Positions 43,601-52,787 are shown, counted from the first letter of the stretch. The stretch: DNA of 64,000 nt from Wenyingzhuangia fucanilytica (GCF_001697185.1 NZ_CP014224.1:3270501-3334500), one strand, 5' to 3'. Notes: a model not told the origin generated them from the sequence alone. Program-made: numbers and translations.

Positions 43601-45633
43601 TAAGTTTTAATGCACAGGTAAAAGAAGAAAACAACAATAATTTAGCTATTGATTTTAATAATTTTGATTTACTCAATTTAATTGCTTTTTTAAATCCTAC
43701 AGAAAATATTGCTAGCGGAGTTGTGGGAGGAAATATAGAGGTAAATCATTTTAATAAAGAACAAAATTTAGTTTCTAATTTAAAAATAGAAGAGTTAAAT
43801 GTTTTTCAGAATCTTCTAGGAACGTTGCAATTAAATGCAAAAACAATTAACAATCAAAATTACGATGTAGGCCTTTCTTTACAAGAAAAAAATAATATCG
43901 ATTTAATGGTACAAGGGAGCTACAATGCAGCAGAAACCACATCACCATTAAACTTAAAAGTAAATTTAAATAAGCTAGGTTTAAGCAAAATTGAAGCTTT
44001 TGGTAAAGAATATATTTCTAATGCCTCTGGAAGTATTTCTGCAAATTTTAATATGAGTGGTAAGCTTGATGAACCTATTTATAACGGAAGTTTAAACTTT
44101 AATAAGGCAAAATTAAAAGTAAATAGTTTTAATACAGATTTTACTTTTCCCGAAGAATCTATCAAAATAGACAACTCTAGCGTATTGCTAAACAAGTTTA
44201 CCATTTTAGACAAAGATGAAAATGCTTTTGTGTTAGATGGAGAAGTTTTAACGAGTGATTTTTCTAATCCTAAATTTAATTTATCGCTAAACTCACAAAA
44301 CTTACAAGTTTTAAATTCTACTATAGAAGATAATGACTTGTACTATGGTAAATTATTTTTAGATGCCGATGTAAAAATTGGAGGTGATTTAAATATTCCT
44401 AAAGTAATGGGAACATTAAAAATTGATGAAAATTCAGATTTTACCTATGTAATTCCAGAATCAGAAATTGAAGCAGTAGAGAGAGAAGGTGTGGTTGTGT
44501 TTGTAAACAAAAAACAAAGTAATGATATTTTAACCGCTACCGGAAACTCAAACACATCAACAGGAATTGTAACTGGTTTAGATATTAAAACCATTTTAAA
44601 GGTTGATGAATCGGCGGTTTTAAACGTAATTATTGATAAAAAAACAGGGGATAATTTAAGAGTTTCTGGAGCAGCCGATTTAAATTTTGGAATGACTCCC
44701 AATGGTAGAACTACCTTATCTGGTAAATACGAGGTAAATAGCGGACACTACGAAGCTAGTTTGTACAATTTGGTTACTCGTAAATTTGATATTGCTAAAG
44801 GGAGCAGCATTCTTTGGCAAGGAGATCCATTAGAAGCTAAAATGGATATTAGAGCCATTTACAAGGTAAAATCATCGGCAAGTGGATTAATGTCATCAGT
44901 AACTTCTGGTATGGATTCTGACGCTTTAAACAAGTACAGAAAAAAAATGCCTTTTTTGGTGTATTTAAATTTAAAAGGAGAATTGTTAAAGCCCGAAATC
45001 AGTTTTAATTTAGATGTTCCAGAAGAGTCTAGAGGAGAGTTGGGCGGACAAGTTTATACCCAAGTACAACAACTAAATAACAGAGAAGAAGATTTAAACA
45101 AACAAGTGTTTTCTTTGTTGGTATTAAATCAATTTTTTCCATCAAATATAAGTGATGGAAGTAATGGAGGATCTCTTTCTATTGCTAGAGATAATGTAAA
45201 CAAAGCGTTGTCTAATCAATTAAATAATTATTCCAACAAGTTGGTGGGTAAAACAGGGGTAGAGCTAGGTTTTGAATTAGACAGTTATACGGATTATACC
45301 GATAAAGGTGAGCAAAACAATACACAATTAAATGTTAGCGCTCAAAAGCGTTTGTTTAATGATAGGTTAACAGTACAGGTAGGAAGCGGTTTTGAAATAG
45401 AAAATACCTCAAAGGAACAAAATGAAAAAACACCTATTATTGGAAATGTTAATATTGAATATGCTTTAACAGAAAACAGAAGATATAGGTTAAAAGGTTT
45501 CCGTAAAAACGAATATCAAAGTGTTATAGATGGTCAGGTAATTGTTACTGGAATAGCTTTTTTATTCAACAAAGAGTTTAATAAATTTAGAGAGCTTTGG
45601 CTTAAAGAAAACTCCGAAAAATCTACCAAATAA
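40648..45633 (+). CDS. tamB: TamB-like translocation and assembly module protein
   Basis: A giant protein of about 1661 residues with an N-terminal membrane anchor (about 15-35), a long stretch of repeating beta strands, and a C-terminal DUF490/TamB domain (GRTTLSGKYEVNSGHYEASL, then LVGKTGVELGFELD). TamB-type proteins bridge the periplasm and, with a TamA/BamA-like partner, move lipids or outer-membrane proteins. The partner gene follows directly. ATG 40648 is chosen; a GTG at 40639 would add three residues. It shares one base with the downstream start. Confidence 0.93.
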   Translation: MPKTILHFLKKAVHFFKWMFLGLLGLFVILVFFIRSPWGQNLIKNKITEFVSEKIETNFSIEKIYLGFSGNLIIEELYLEDQQKDTLLYSKSLEVSVAILPIITQNTIYVKSVDWTDLKAKVYQSEKQHQYNFDYIINAFVDPNAEEKPVQESDSSPLEIKVGTINFADFDLLFNDEVLGVNTHLKLGNLGLAFGNQFNINTFHFPIKKLELANVDFNYTQSKSFPETEESQEESPSPFLEIEQLSLENIKVYYQDKIANNLADVNLGLFFIDNALVDLSSQKIEVEEIGLNNTFANLTLISEKKSTVQDTTQTAVNTKFEWPNWNINVEELAFKNNSIALKTGKNITSKNIFNPEDFKISETNILLNDFSLFKNHLSLDLKEISFKEKCGFNLKELALKGMVTPEQIAISTLKIATNNSAIQTYGKVTYHSINDFINQPKNTKFNVDISRINLNVKDAYYFNEELKENEYLNKFSKHPITGNIKANGALQNIDIADLHLNWGEKTTVDLSGKIKEVLSENNLSFELPNIRFKTDRKSVLSLINEQDFGISVPNIIDLKSDVKGSLSEIKTNTFLKLDKGNISLKGDFKNSKKSQVKGTLKVTDLNLGKLINNPKVGVLGFNTNVNADWVDVHNLNAELSTTFSNLIFDDYNYNPLVINGNVIDGKGSVTTTFKDENLDFDTKTNIKLDSLITNITSAININGVNLQSLKLTEENLKARLNIKVDYKTHADGFTAKAQTENGLLVYQNESFPISNFLINTNIATDSTNVSVESGLLNLNLQANTNPEKISSAINKHISAYFSKNRLDTVAGNTFLNAELSISQDPMLDQVFLKGLNEFEPITFKLSFNELEKKLISSFNIPFVEYQGSSIKNGQFSLNSGTNNFDLDFKVDNVKYNPVNIQNINLQGKVVDGNVLLDFSTADETEKIINIKTEIAANDSLVKFHVNPKDLILNRKPWAIPENNAILFNGNITSKDFELSRNNQVLSFNAQVKEENNNNLAIDFNNFDLLNLIAFLNPTENIASGVVGGNIEVNHFNKEQNLVSNLKIEELNVFQNLLGTLQLNAKTINNQNYDVGLSLQEKNNIDLMVQGSYNAAETTSPLNLKVNLNKLGLSKIEAFGKEYISNASGSISANFNMSGKLDEPIYNGSLNFNKAKLKVNSFNTDFTFPEESIKIDNSSVLLNKFTILDKDENAFVLDGEVLTSDFSNPKFNLSLNSQNLQVLNSTIEDNDLYYGKLFLDADVKIGGDLNIPKVMGTLKIDENSDFTYVIPESEIEAVEREGVVVFVNKKQSNDILTATGNSNTSTGIVTGLDIKTILKVDESAVLNVIIDKKTGDNLRVSGAADLNFGMTPNGRTTLSGKYEVNSGHYEASLYNLVTRKFDIAKGSSILWQGDPLEAKMDIRAIYKVKSSASGLMSSVTSGMDSDALNKYRKKMPFLVYLNLKGELLKPEISFNLDVPEESRGELGGQVYTQVQQLNNREEDLNKQVFSLLVLNQFFPSNISDGSNGGSLSIARDNVNKALSNQLNNYSNKLVGKTGVELGFELDSYTDYTDKGEQNNTQLNVSAQKRLFNDRLTVQVGSGFEIENTSKEQNEKTPIIGNVNIEYALTENRRYRLKGFRKNEYQSVIDGQVIVTGIAFLFNKEFNKFRELWLKENSEKSTK

Positions 45634-47894
45634 TGAAGCAAATCAATTTTTTTAGCGTTTGTTCGGTTTTTATAATGGTCATCATTATAAGCTCTTGTAG
45701 TGTAAAACGTTTTTTACCCGATGACGAAAAATTATATAGTGGAGCTAGTGTTAAAATTGTGAATACAAACAAGGTAAAAAACATTTCTAGCTTAGAAGAC
45801 GAGCTGCAAGAATTGTTAAGACCAAAACCTAATAGTAAATTTTTAGGATCTAGAGTTGGTTTGTATTACCACTATAGAACTGCGCAAGGAAAAAAAGGGG
45901 CGATTACTAAGTATATGAATAAAAAGTATGGAGAAAAACCTATTTATTATTCAAATGTATCGCAAAATAAAGTCATCAACTTAATTAAAAATAGATTAGA
46001 CAATAGAGGTTTTTTTAACAGTAAAGTTACGGCTTCGGTAAAAGAAAAAAAGCATACCAAAAGCATAGTATATACTGTAGATTTAACCGAGCCTTATGTG
46101 CTAGAAACTTATCAGTTAGAAAACGATACTTTACCTATTTACAAAGAAATTAAAGAAGTTTTAAAAACTACTTTATTAAAAAAAGGAACCAGATATAGTT
46201 TGGAATCTTTTAAGCAAGAAAGAATTAAAATTGATGAAAAACTAAAAGGAAAAGGATATTATAATTTTAATCAAGATTTTATCATTTTTGAAGCAGATAC
46301 CAATCAATATAAAAACAAAAAATTTGATTTGTATTTAAGAATAAAAAAGGGCATACCTAAAAAGGCATTAATTCCTTATAATATCAATAAAATTAAGGTA
46401 TATCCTAATTATGCTTTGTCTCAAAAAAACAAGGAAATAGACAGCACTCAATATAAAGGAGTTTACTTTATTCAAGACACCGTTTTTTTTAAACCCAAAA
46501 GACTTCGTAATTATTTATTGCTAAATCAAGACGATTATTACAATCCAAATAATTCAAAAATCACTAGTAAAAGATTATCATCAATAGGTACTTATAAGTA
46601 TGTAAATATTCAGTTTGATGAAAAATTAGATAGCATTCAAAATGATAGTGTTGGTAGTTTAGAAGCTAATATTTACCTATCTCCGCTAAACAAAAGGTCT
46701 TTGGGAATTGAGCTACAAGCGGTAACAAAATCTAACAACTTTGCTGGGCCAGGTTTGTCGGTTAATTATAGAAATAGAAATTTATTTAGTGGAGGAGAGT
46801 TGTTAAGTGTTACGGGTACAGTTGCTTATGAAACCCAAATTGGGAACAATACTCAAAATTTAAATGGATTAAAGGTTGATTTAGGAGCAAGTTTAACTTT
46901 TCCACGATTAATTTTTCCATGGGATTTAACAGGTCGATTTAAATATGGAGTACCTAAAACTAAAATTTCTTTTGATTCGGAATATTTAAGCAGATCTAAT
47001 TTATACGGTTTAATTTCGTTTACCAATAGCTTTGGTTATCATTGGGATGCCAATAAATATTTAAGTCATCAAATAAATCCTATCAACATTAATTATGTAA
47101 GACTGTTTAACACAACTTCTGATTTTGATGCTATTTTGGCCAATAATCCTTTTTTACAAAGCAGTTTCGATCAACAATTTATAGCCGGATTTACTTATAA
47201 TTTAACCTATAGTGAATTGGGTAGAAGTGCTAAAAAAAATCAAATATTTATTGCTTCTAATGTTGATGTTGCCGGAAATGCATTGAGTTTATTAAGCAAT
47301 AGCTCTCCCGGAAACAAAAAAACATTTTTAGGTTTAGAATATGCACAATATGCTAAGGTAGATTTAGATTTTAGATATTATTTAGGTTTAGGAAAAGAAC
47401 AAACTTTAATTAGTAGGTTATATGGAGGATTGGGAATTCCCTTTGGAAACTCAACAGTTTTACCTTTTACCAAACAATTTTTTGCAGGTGGACCTTATAG
47501 TATTAGAGGTTTTGCTTCAAGATCTATTGGGCCCGGAACGTATAATAACAGTACAACCAACAGTACTTATTTTGATAGTTCTGGAGATATTCGTTTAGAA
47601 GCCAATTTAGAATATCGTTTTCCTATTTACTCTTTAATCAAAGGTGCTTTTTTTGCCGATGCTGGAAATGTTTGGTTGTATAACAATAGTAGTTCTTTAA
47701 GTGGCGGTCAGTTTTCTTCTAACTTTATAAATGAATTGGCGGTAAGTGCAGGAGCAGGAATAAGGGTAGATATACAAAGTTTTGTTATTAGGTTTGATGT
47801 TGCCACCCCTTTAAAACAACCAACCTCAACTTCTATAAGCACAATTAAGTTGAACAACACTATTTTAAATTTTGCGATTGGGTATCCTTTCTAA
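45633..47894 (+). CDS. tamL: TamL, BamA/TamA-like outer-membrane lipoprotein
   Basis: A 753-residue outer-membrane protein. Unlike TamA it begins with a lipoprotein signal (MKQINFFSVCSVFIMVIIISSC, Cys at about 22), the mark of the Bacteroidota-specific TamL. POTRA-like domains (about 90-340) precede a 16-strand-type barrel (about 370-753) with a GGPYSIRGFASRSIGPG signature of Omp85 proteins. Its start overlaps the tamB stop by one base, so the two are translated together. It should act with TamB in outer-membrane biogenesis. Confidence 0.94.
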   Translation: MKQINFFSVCSVFIMVIIISSCSVKRFLPDDEKLYSGASVKIVNTNKVKNISSLEDELQELLRPKPNSKFLGSRVGLYYHYRTAQGKKGAITKYMNKKYGEKPIYYSNVSQNKVINLIKNRLDNRGFFNSKVTASVKEKKHTKSIVYTVDLTEPYVLETYQLENDTLPIYKEIKEVLKTTLLKKGTRYSLESFKQERIKIDEKLKGKGYYNFNQDFIIFEADTNQYKNKKFDLYLRIKKGIPKKALIPYNINKIKVYPNYALSQKNKEIDSTQYKGVYFIQDTVFFKPKRLRNYLLLNQDDYYNPNNSKITSKRLSSIGTYKYVNIQFDEKLDSIQNDSVGSLEANIYLSPLNKRSLGIELQAVTKSNNFAGPGLSVNYRNRNLFSGGELLSVTGTVAYETQIGNNTQNLNGLKVDLGASLTFPRLIFPWDLTGRFKYGVPKTKISFDSEYLSRSNLYGLISFTNSFGYHWDANKYLSHQINPININYVRLFNTTSDFDAILANNPFLQSSFDQQFIAGFTYNLTYSELGRSAKKNQIFIASNVDVAGNALSLLSNSSPGNKKTFLGLEYAQYAKVDLDFRYYLGLGKEQTLISRLYGGLGIPFGNSTVLPFTKQFFAGGPYSIRGFASRSIGPGTYNNSTTNSTYFDSSGDIRLEANLEYRFPIYSLIKGAFFADAGNVWLYNNSSSLSGGQFSSNFINELAVSAGAGIRVDIQSFVIRFDVATPLKQPTSTSISTIKLNNTILNFAIGYPF

Positions 47895-47900
47895 AAGTAA

Positions 47901-47936
47901 AAAGAGCGTTACCATATAAACATGATAACGCTCTTT
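47901..47936 (+). terminator. Terminator after tamL
   Basis: An aaagagcgttaYc / gataacgctcttt stem of at least 11 pairs around a 10-base loop, between converging genes; it can act both ways. Confidence 0.88.
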
Positions 47937-47958
47937 ATAGTTTAGCTAGTTTTAGTTT

Positions 47959-48411
47959 TTATCTCATTTCCAAAGCAGCTTTTAATACATCTTTTCTACT
48001 AATTTGACCAATAATTTTATTTCCTTCAGTAACCGGAAAACGGTTTCTTCTAGAGGTGCAAAACATGTGTGCAGCATCAAATATATTGGTGTCTCCTTTA
48101 ATAGATTCTACAATAGTTTCCATATACTCTTCAACCGTTTGGTCGTGTAAAGGAATGTTGTAATATCTACTATTGGCAATTTTTTTCATACAATCTCCTT
48201 CAGAAATCATTCCTAATATTGCATCATCCTCATCTAAAACACAGGCTCCGGCAATATTATTGGTTACTAAAATTTGCATTGCTTCTCCAATACTTAATTT
48301 TGGAGTAAAGGTTATCAACCTATTTCTAGGTACCATATAATCCGAAACCAATATTTTGTCTGGAAGTATTCCTGTCTTTGTATCGGGTGATTTAAAGTTT
48401 TTGATAGCCAT
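47959..48411 (-). CDS. CBS-domain pair protein
   Basis: A 150-residue soluble protein made of two CBS domains (about 25-80 and 90-148; VSDYMVPRNRLITFTP, then VEEYMETIVESIKGDTNIFDAAHM). CBS pairs bind adenine nucleotides and regulate partner proteins. No attached enzyme or channel domain exists, so its partner is unknown. It reads leftward, convergent with tamL. Confidence 0.9.
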   Translation of the reverse strand: MAIKNFKSPDTKTGILPDKILVSDYMVPRNRLITFTPKLSIGEAMQILVTNNIAGACVLDEDDAILGMISEGDCMKKIANSRYYNIPLHDQTVEEYMETIVESIKGDTNIFDAAHMFCTSRRNRFPVTEGNKIIGQISRKDVLKAALEMR

Positions 48412-48489
48412 ATTCTAATAATTTTAGTTGAATACCTAATATAGTATTTATTTTTAATGAAAGCAATAGTTTTTACGATACCACTTATT

Positions 48490-48951
48490 TTAAATAGGAA
48501 CTTCGGTACAATTTTTAATTTCTCCCATTACAAAAGTACTTTGAGTACTTCCTATATTTTTTACCTTTCCTAAGTGATTTAATACAAAATCTTGATATCC
48601 TTCCATATCATTTACCATTACTTTTAAAAGAAAATCATAATCTCCAGAAATGTTATAACATTCTGTTACTTGTTTTAAAGAAGTAATGTCTTTTACAAAC
48701 TGATGACCAATATCCATGGTGTGTTCTTTCAGTTTTATATTGCAAAAAACAATTAGTTTTTTACCCAAAAGAGTTCTATCTAATAAAGCAACATGTTTGG
48801 TAATATATCCGTTTTTTTCAAGTTTTTTTATTCTCTCGTGAACAGGAGTGTTAGACAGGTTGGTTATGTTAGCTAGCTCTTTAATGGTAATTCTAGCGTT
48901 TTTTTGTAACTGTTTTAACAGTATCAAATCTGTTTGATCTGGTATATACAT
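48490..48951 (-). CDS. Lrp/AsnC-family transcriptional regulator
   Basis: A 153-residue regulator. The N-terminal winged helix-turn-helix (about 5-50, LQKNARITIKELANITNLSNTPVHERIKKLEKNG) is followed by an amino-acid-binding RAM domain (about 65-148). Lrp-type proteins sense amino acids. It is divergent from metE with a shared upstream region of 155 bases, so control of metE or methionine-related genes is possible, but no operator was identified. Confidence 0.93.
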   Translation of the reverse strand: MYIPDQTDLILLKQLQKNARITIKELANITNLSNTPVHERIKKLEKNGYITKHVALLDRTLLGKKLIVFCNIKLKEHTMDIGHQFVKDITSLKQVTECYNISGDYDFLLKVMVNDMEGYQDFVLNHLGKVKNIGSTQSTFVMGEIKNCTEVPI

Positions 48952-49073
48952 AGTAATTTTTTCTTTTTATAGCTTTTTCAAAAACTAATATAGAGTTTTT
49001 TTCTCTATAATTTCATTTAAAAGGTTTTTTATCTGTATTTAAGGGTTAATTTTAGTTAAATACTTATGTGTTA

Positions 49074-49081
49074 TAGTTTTG
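49074..49081 (+). promoter_or_regulatory. metE -7 element
   Basis: TAGTTTTG matches TAnnTTTG, 25 bases before the metE start; no clear -33 element was found. I saw no SAM or cobalamin riboswitch fold in the short leader. Confidence 0.35.
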
Positions 49082-49106
49082 TAGTAGAATTTAAATCTTA
49101 AAAACT

Positions 49107-51422
49107 ATGAAAAGTCATGTATTAGGATATCCTAGAGTTGGAGCTAAAAGAGAATTAAAAAAAGCGATAGAAAACTATTGGGGTAAAAACAGTAATCAAG
49201 AAGCTTTAGAGCTTATTGCAGCTGAAATTAGAAAACAAAATTGGAAAAAACAACAAAACGCTGGCATTGATTTTATTCCAGTAAACGATTTTTCTTTTTA
49301 CGATCAAGTATTAGATACTACCTTGTTGGTGGGGGCAGTACCAGAGCGTTATCAAGCGTTATTAAACAACCAAAACTTGTCAGAACTGGATGTTTATTTT
49401 GCTATGGCAAGAGGACTGCAAACAGAAGACTATGATATAACGGCTATGGAGATGACAAAATGGTTTGATACCAATTATCATTACATAGTTCCTGAGTTTG
49501 TAAAGAACCAAACATTTAAAAATTTATCAAAAAAAGTAATTAATGAATATAAAGAAGCTGTTGCCTTAGGAATTAATGCAAAGCCAGTATTGATTAGTCC
49601 TGCCTCTTATTTATTACTAGGAAAAGAGAAAGAAGCTGGTTTTGATAAGTTAGACTTGTTAGATGGGTTGTTAGAGGTTTATAAGCAAGTTATTGCTGAA
49701 TTAGAAAATTTAGGGGCAACGTATATCCAAATAGATGAACCTTTTTTAGCTTTAAATTTAAAAGATAAGGAACAATTTACCATTCAGAAAACACATCAGT
49801 TTTTAAACAAGGAATTCCCGAATTTAAAGTTTATTACTGCTACTTATTTTGATGATGTTTTAGATAATTTAGAATTAATTAATCAATTGCCAGGAGCAGT
49901 ATTACATATTGATTTAACTAGAGGTGATGAAACACAATTGTTAAAAATATTACAATCAGAATTTAAAAATCAATCAAAAGTATTGTCTTTAGGTTTGGTT
50001 GATGGTCGTAATATTTGGAAGAATGATTTTACCAAATCTATAGCACAAATCAATAAAGCCAAAGAAGTTTTAGGAACTGATAGGGTTTGGGTAGCAAGTT
50101 CTAGCTCATTATTACATGTACCAGTAGATTTAGAAAGCGAAGAAAAATTAGATGATGAACTAAAATCTTGGTTAAGTTTTGCTGCTCAAAAATTAGATGA
50201 AGTTGTGTTGTTAAAAACATTAAGCACACATCCTACTCATGCAGATTTATTGGCTTTTGAAAATAATAAAAAGGATATTCAGGAGAGAAGAGCCTCTGGT
50301 AGGATTCATAAATTTCATGTTAAAAATCGCGAGAGTTTTATAGAGGATAAAGATTTACATAGAAATAGTGCTTTTGCAACTAGAAAAATAATTCAAACAA
50401 AAGCTTTACAACTGCCTTTATATCCAACCACTACAATTGGATCTTTTCCTCAAACACCAGAGGTAAGAAGTTGGAGAGCCAAACATAAAAAAGGGTTGAT
50501 AAGTAACCAGGAGTACAATACTTTATTGGAACAAGAAACCAAAGAATCTATTGAGTTTCAAGAGCAAGTAGGACTAGATGTATTGGTTCATGGAGAATTT
50601 GAGAGAAATGATATGGTTGAGTATTTTGGTGAGCAATTAGAAGGTTTTGCTTTTACCCAATTTGGATGGGTTCAGAGTTATGGAACTCGCTGCGTAAAAC
50701 CACCAATTATTTTTGGGGATGTAGAGCGCTTAAATCCAATGACTTTAGAATGGACGGTTTTTGCACAATCTTTAACCAATAAGTATGTAAAAGGAATGTT
50801 AACGGGGCCAGTTACCATTTTACAATGGTCTTTTGTGAGAGATGATCAACCTAGAAAAACAACCTGTAATCAAATTGCTCTAGCTATTAGAGATGAGGTT
50901 GTAGATTTAGAAAAAGCAGGAATAAAAATTATTCAGATTGATGAGCCTGCTATTAGAGAAGGATTGCCGTTAAAACAAGCACAGTGGAATGATTATTTAA
51001 CATGGGCAGTAAATGCTTTTAAGTTATCTGCTAGTGGTGTAAATGATGAAACTCAAATTCACACTCATATGTGTTATTCGGAGTTTAATGACATTATCAA
51101 AGCAATTGCAGATATGGATGCAGATGTTATTACTATTGAATGTTCTCGTTCTCAAATGGAATTGTTAGATGTTTTTGCAGAGTTTAACTATCCTAATGAA
51201 ATAGGGCCAGGAGTGTATGATATCCATTCGCCAAGAGTGCCATCAACCCAAGAAGTGGTTGATTTAATTGAAAAGGCAGAAAAATACATCCCAAAAGAAA
51301 ACATTTGGATCAATCCTGATTGTGGGCTAAAAACTAGAAAATGGCCTGAAACCAAAAAAGCTTTAGAGGTTATGGTAAATGCCACTCAGCAAATAAGAGA
51401 AAAAGTTGAAGTTAGTTGTTAA
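49107..51422 (+). CDS. metE: Cobalamin-independent methionine synthase
   Basis: A 771-residue enzyme that methylates homocysteine with methyl-tetrahydrofolate triglutamate. The N-terminal half (about 1-330) binds folate (HVLGYPRVGAKRELK). The C-terminal half carries TTTIGSFPQTPEVR, the zinc ligands in HTHMCYSEF (about 652-660), and the last Cys in NPDCGLKTRKW (about 738). Both halves and all zinc ligands look intact. It is usually repressed when methionine is ample; the adjacent Lrp gene is a candidate regulator. Confidence 0.96.
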   Translation: MKSHVLGYPRVGAKRELKKAIENYWGKNSNQEALELIAAEIRKQNWKKQQNAGIDFIPVNDFSFYDQVLDTTLLVGAVPERYQALLNNQNLSELDVYFAMARGLQTEDYDITAMEMTKWFDTNYHYIVPEFVKNQTFKNLSKKVINEYKEAVALGINAKPVLISPASYLLLGKEKEAGFDKLDLLDGLLEVYKQVIAELENLGATYIQIDEPFLALNLKDKEQFTIQKTHQFLNKEFPNLKFITATYFDDVLDNLELINQLPGAVLHIDLTRGDETQLLKILQSEFKNQSKVLSLGLVDGRNIWKNDFTKSIAQINKAKEVLGTDRVWVASSSSLLHVPVDLESEEKLDDELKSWLSFAAQKLDEVVLLKTLSTHPTHADLLAFENNKKDIQERRASGRIHKFHVKNRESFIEDKDLHRNSAFATRKIIQTKALQLPLYPTTTIGSFPQTPEVRSWRAKHKKGLISNQEYNTLLEQETKESIEFQEQVGLDVLVHGEFERNDMVEYFGEQLEGFAFTQFGWVQSYGTRCVKPPIIFGDVERLNPMTLEWTVFAQSLTNKYVKGMLTGPVTILQWSFVRDDQPRKTTCNQIALAIRDEVVDLEKAGIKIIQIDEPAIREGLPLKQAQWNDYLTWAVNAFKLSASGVNDETQIHTHMCYSEFNDIIKAIADMDADVITIECSRSQMELLDVFAEFNYPNEIGPGVYDIHSPRVPSTQEVVDLIEKAEKYIPKENIWINPDCGLKTRKWPETKKALEVMVNATQQIREKVEVSC

Positions 51423-51427
51423 GTTTA

Positions 51428-51462
51428 AAAATCCCGTATATCGTTTTTGTATACGGGATTTT
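51428..51462 (+). terminator. Terminator after metE
   Basis: Perfect 13-bp arms aaaatcccgtata / tatacgggatttt around a 9-base loop. It lies between converging genes and can serve both. Confidence 0.9.
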
Positions 51463-51469
51463 AATTTTT

Positions 51470-52036
51470 TTATTTACTCCAAGCAAAGTTTTTAAAAGCA
51501 TCATCTACAGGAGTTTCTGCAATACTATTTGTGTAGTTGCTAATTACTTTTTGAGATAATCCTAAAATAATTTCTAGCAAATGTCTTTGAGTGTATCCAG
51601 CAGCGTAAAAAGTTTCTATTTCTTCTTTAGAAATATTTCCTCTGTCTTTGGTAATAGACAGAGTTGTTTTGTGTAATGTTTGTAGTTTTTCTGTAGGTAA
51701 AGAAGTTTTGTTTCTTAAGGCTTCTGTAATAGCATCATCAACCTTCATTGCTTTTGCAATTCCTGTATGTGCGGGAACGCAGTAATGACATCCGTGCTCT
51801 ACATTAATGGTTTGCCAAACTACGGTTAATTCATCTTTATTAAAAGATGAATTTGTAAACAATCCGTGTAATGTTTGGTATGCTTCTAATAAACCAGGAG
51901 CTCCAGCCAATACTCCGTGTAAATTTGGTAAAAAACCATTGTTTTTTTGTGATGCTTCTAACAAAGCTTTACTTCCTTCGGGTGCAGATTCAATAGTGTG
52001 AATTGTTAATGTTTCTTTTTGGTTTGTTGTACTCAT
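51470..52036 (-). CDS. Carboxymuconolactone decarboxylase-family (AhpD-like) protein
   Basis: A 188-residue helical protein. The redox motif HGCHYCVPAH gives Cys83-x-x-Cys86 and His90 with a preceding Glu80, the AhpD-type active-site arrangement (thiol redox toward peroxiredoxin) within the carboxymuconolactone decarboxylase superfamily. Peroxidase-type thiol chemistry is likely; true decarboxylase activity is not suggested. A TetR-type operator lies 27 bases before its start and matches one upstream of the adjacent tetR gene. Confidence 0.88.
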   Translation of the reverse strand: MSTTNQKETLTIHTIESAPEGSKALLEASQKNNGFLPNLHGVLAGAPGLLEAYQTLHGLFTNSSFNKDELTVVWQTINVEHGCHYCVPAHTGIAKAMKVDDAITEALRNKTSLPTEKLQTLHKTTLSITKDRGNISKEEIETFYAAGYTQRHLLEIILGLSQKVISNYTNSIAETPVDDAFKNFAWSK

Positions 52037-52062
52037 ATTTTAAGTTTTTTAAATATTATTTA

Positions 52063-52084
52063 TTTCTAAACGTTCGGTTAGAAA
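52063..52084. promoter_or_regulatory. TetR operator upstream of the AhpD-like gene
   Basis: An inverted repeat TTTCTAA ... TTAGAAA with the core CTAAACGTTCGGTTAG. The same 16-bp core, with three substitutions, occurs upstream of the tetR gene, which supports a shared operator. Confidence 0.65.
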
Positions 52085-52101
52085 TTGGTTAAAAAAAAAT
52101 G

Positions 52102-52665
52102 TTAAAGACTTTTGAATGTATTTTCTATATAGTTTTTTAATTGTGATGGGTTAAAAACTCTGGTTGCAGAGGCTAAGCCAAACATTGCTATTATTAAAAA
52201 ATCTCCTTGTTCTTTAACTGTAATTTCATCTTTGGTCGCATCCTTTTTTAAAACTTTCATAAAATGCTCTTTTATTTCATTTGTAAAGTTTTCTAGGACT
52301 TTTTTTATTTGCTCATCCGCCTTTTCTGTTAGTTCATTTGCAGTATTAGTTACCAAGCAACCTTTTCCAAACTCAATCTCTTTGGTAAATTCTACAAAAT
52401 CATAAAAATAATCTTTAATAGCATTTACTCCTTTTGTAGATGATTCTAGCTTTAAAATAAGCTTGTTTAATTTTTTCTTGTAACATTTAATACTCTCTAG
52501 CAAGACTCCATTTTTGTTCCCAAAACTAGCGTATATAGAAAATTTATTAATGCCCATTTCTTTTTCAAGCATTTGCATAGAAGTAGTTTCGTAACCATTC
52601 TTCCAGAATAAGTTCATTGCTTTTTCAATAACTTCTTCTTCTATGTATTCCTTTTTTCTTGCCAT
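52102..52665 (-). CDS. TetR/AcrR-family transcriptional repressor
   Basis: About 187 residues from ATG 52665 (MARKKEYIEEEVIEKAM); an upstream extension would overlap the operator. The N-terminal helix-turn-helix (YETTSMQMLEKEMGINKFSIYASF) is standard; the C-terminal helical domain (including FGKGCLVTNTANEL, as in YxaF/LmrA-type or AcrR-like members) binds an unknown ligand. It lies downstream of its likely target in the same direction and has its own operator, so autoregulation and control of the AhpD-like gene are inferred. Confidence 0.92.
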   Translation of the reverse strand: MARKKEYIEEEVIEKAMNLFWKNGYETTSMQMLEKEMGINKFSIYASFGNKNGVLLESIKCYKKKLNKLILKLESSTKGVNAIKDYFYDFVEFTKEIEFGKGCLVTNTANELTEKADEQIKKVLENFTNEIKEHFMKVLKKDATKDEITVKEQGDFLIIAMFGLASATRVFNPSQLKNYIENTFKSL

Positions 52666-52688
52666 TATTATCTTAATACAGCACAAAA

Positions 52689-52704
52689 CTAACCAAATGG
52701 TTAG
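52689..52704. promoter_or_regulatory. TetR operator upstream of the tetR gene
   Basis: A perfect inverted repeat CTAACC-AAAT-GGTTAG, 24 bases before the tetR start. Read on the other strand it aligns with the site at 52063-52084 with three mismatches. Confidence 0.68.
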
Positions 52705-52754
52705 AAACAAAAAAACTATTTTATGTTTTTGATATGAGTAAGTAATTTTTACAT

Positions 52755-52787
52755 AAAAAAAGCTGTTACAGAATTTTTGTAACAGCT
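52755..52787 (-). terminator. Terminator after pepP
   Basis: On the minus strand a perfect 10-bp stem AGCTGTTACA / TGTAACAGCT is followed by a T-run, just past the pepP stop. Confidence 0.88.

Noticed and set aside
49021-49106. SAM riboswitch ahead of metE
   Set aside because: The leader is too short and AT-rich to fold the conserved four-way or pseudoknot cores.
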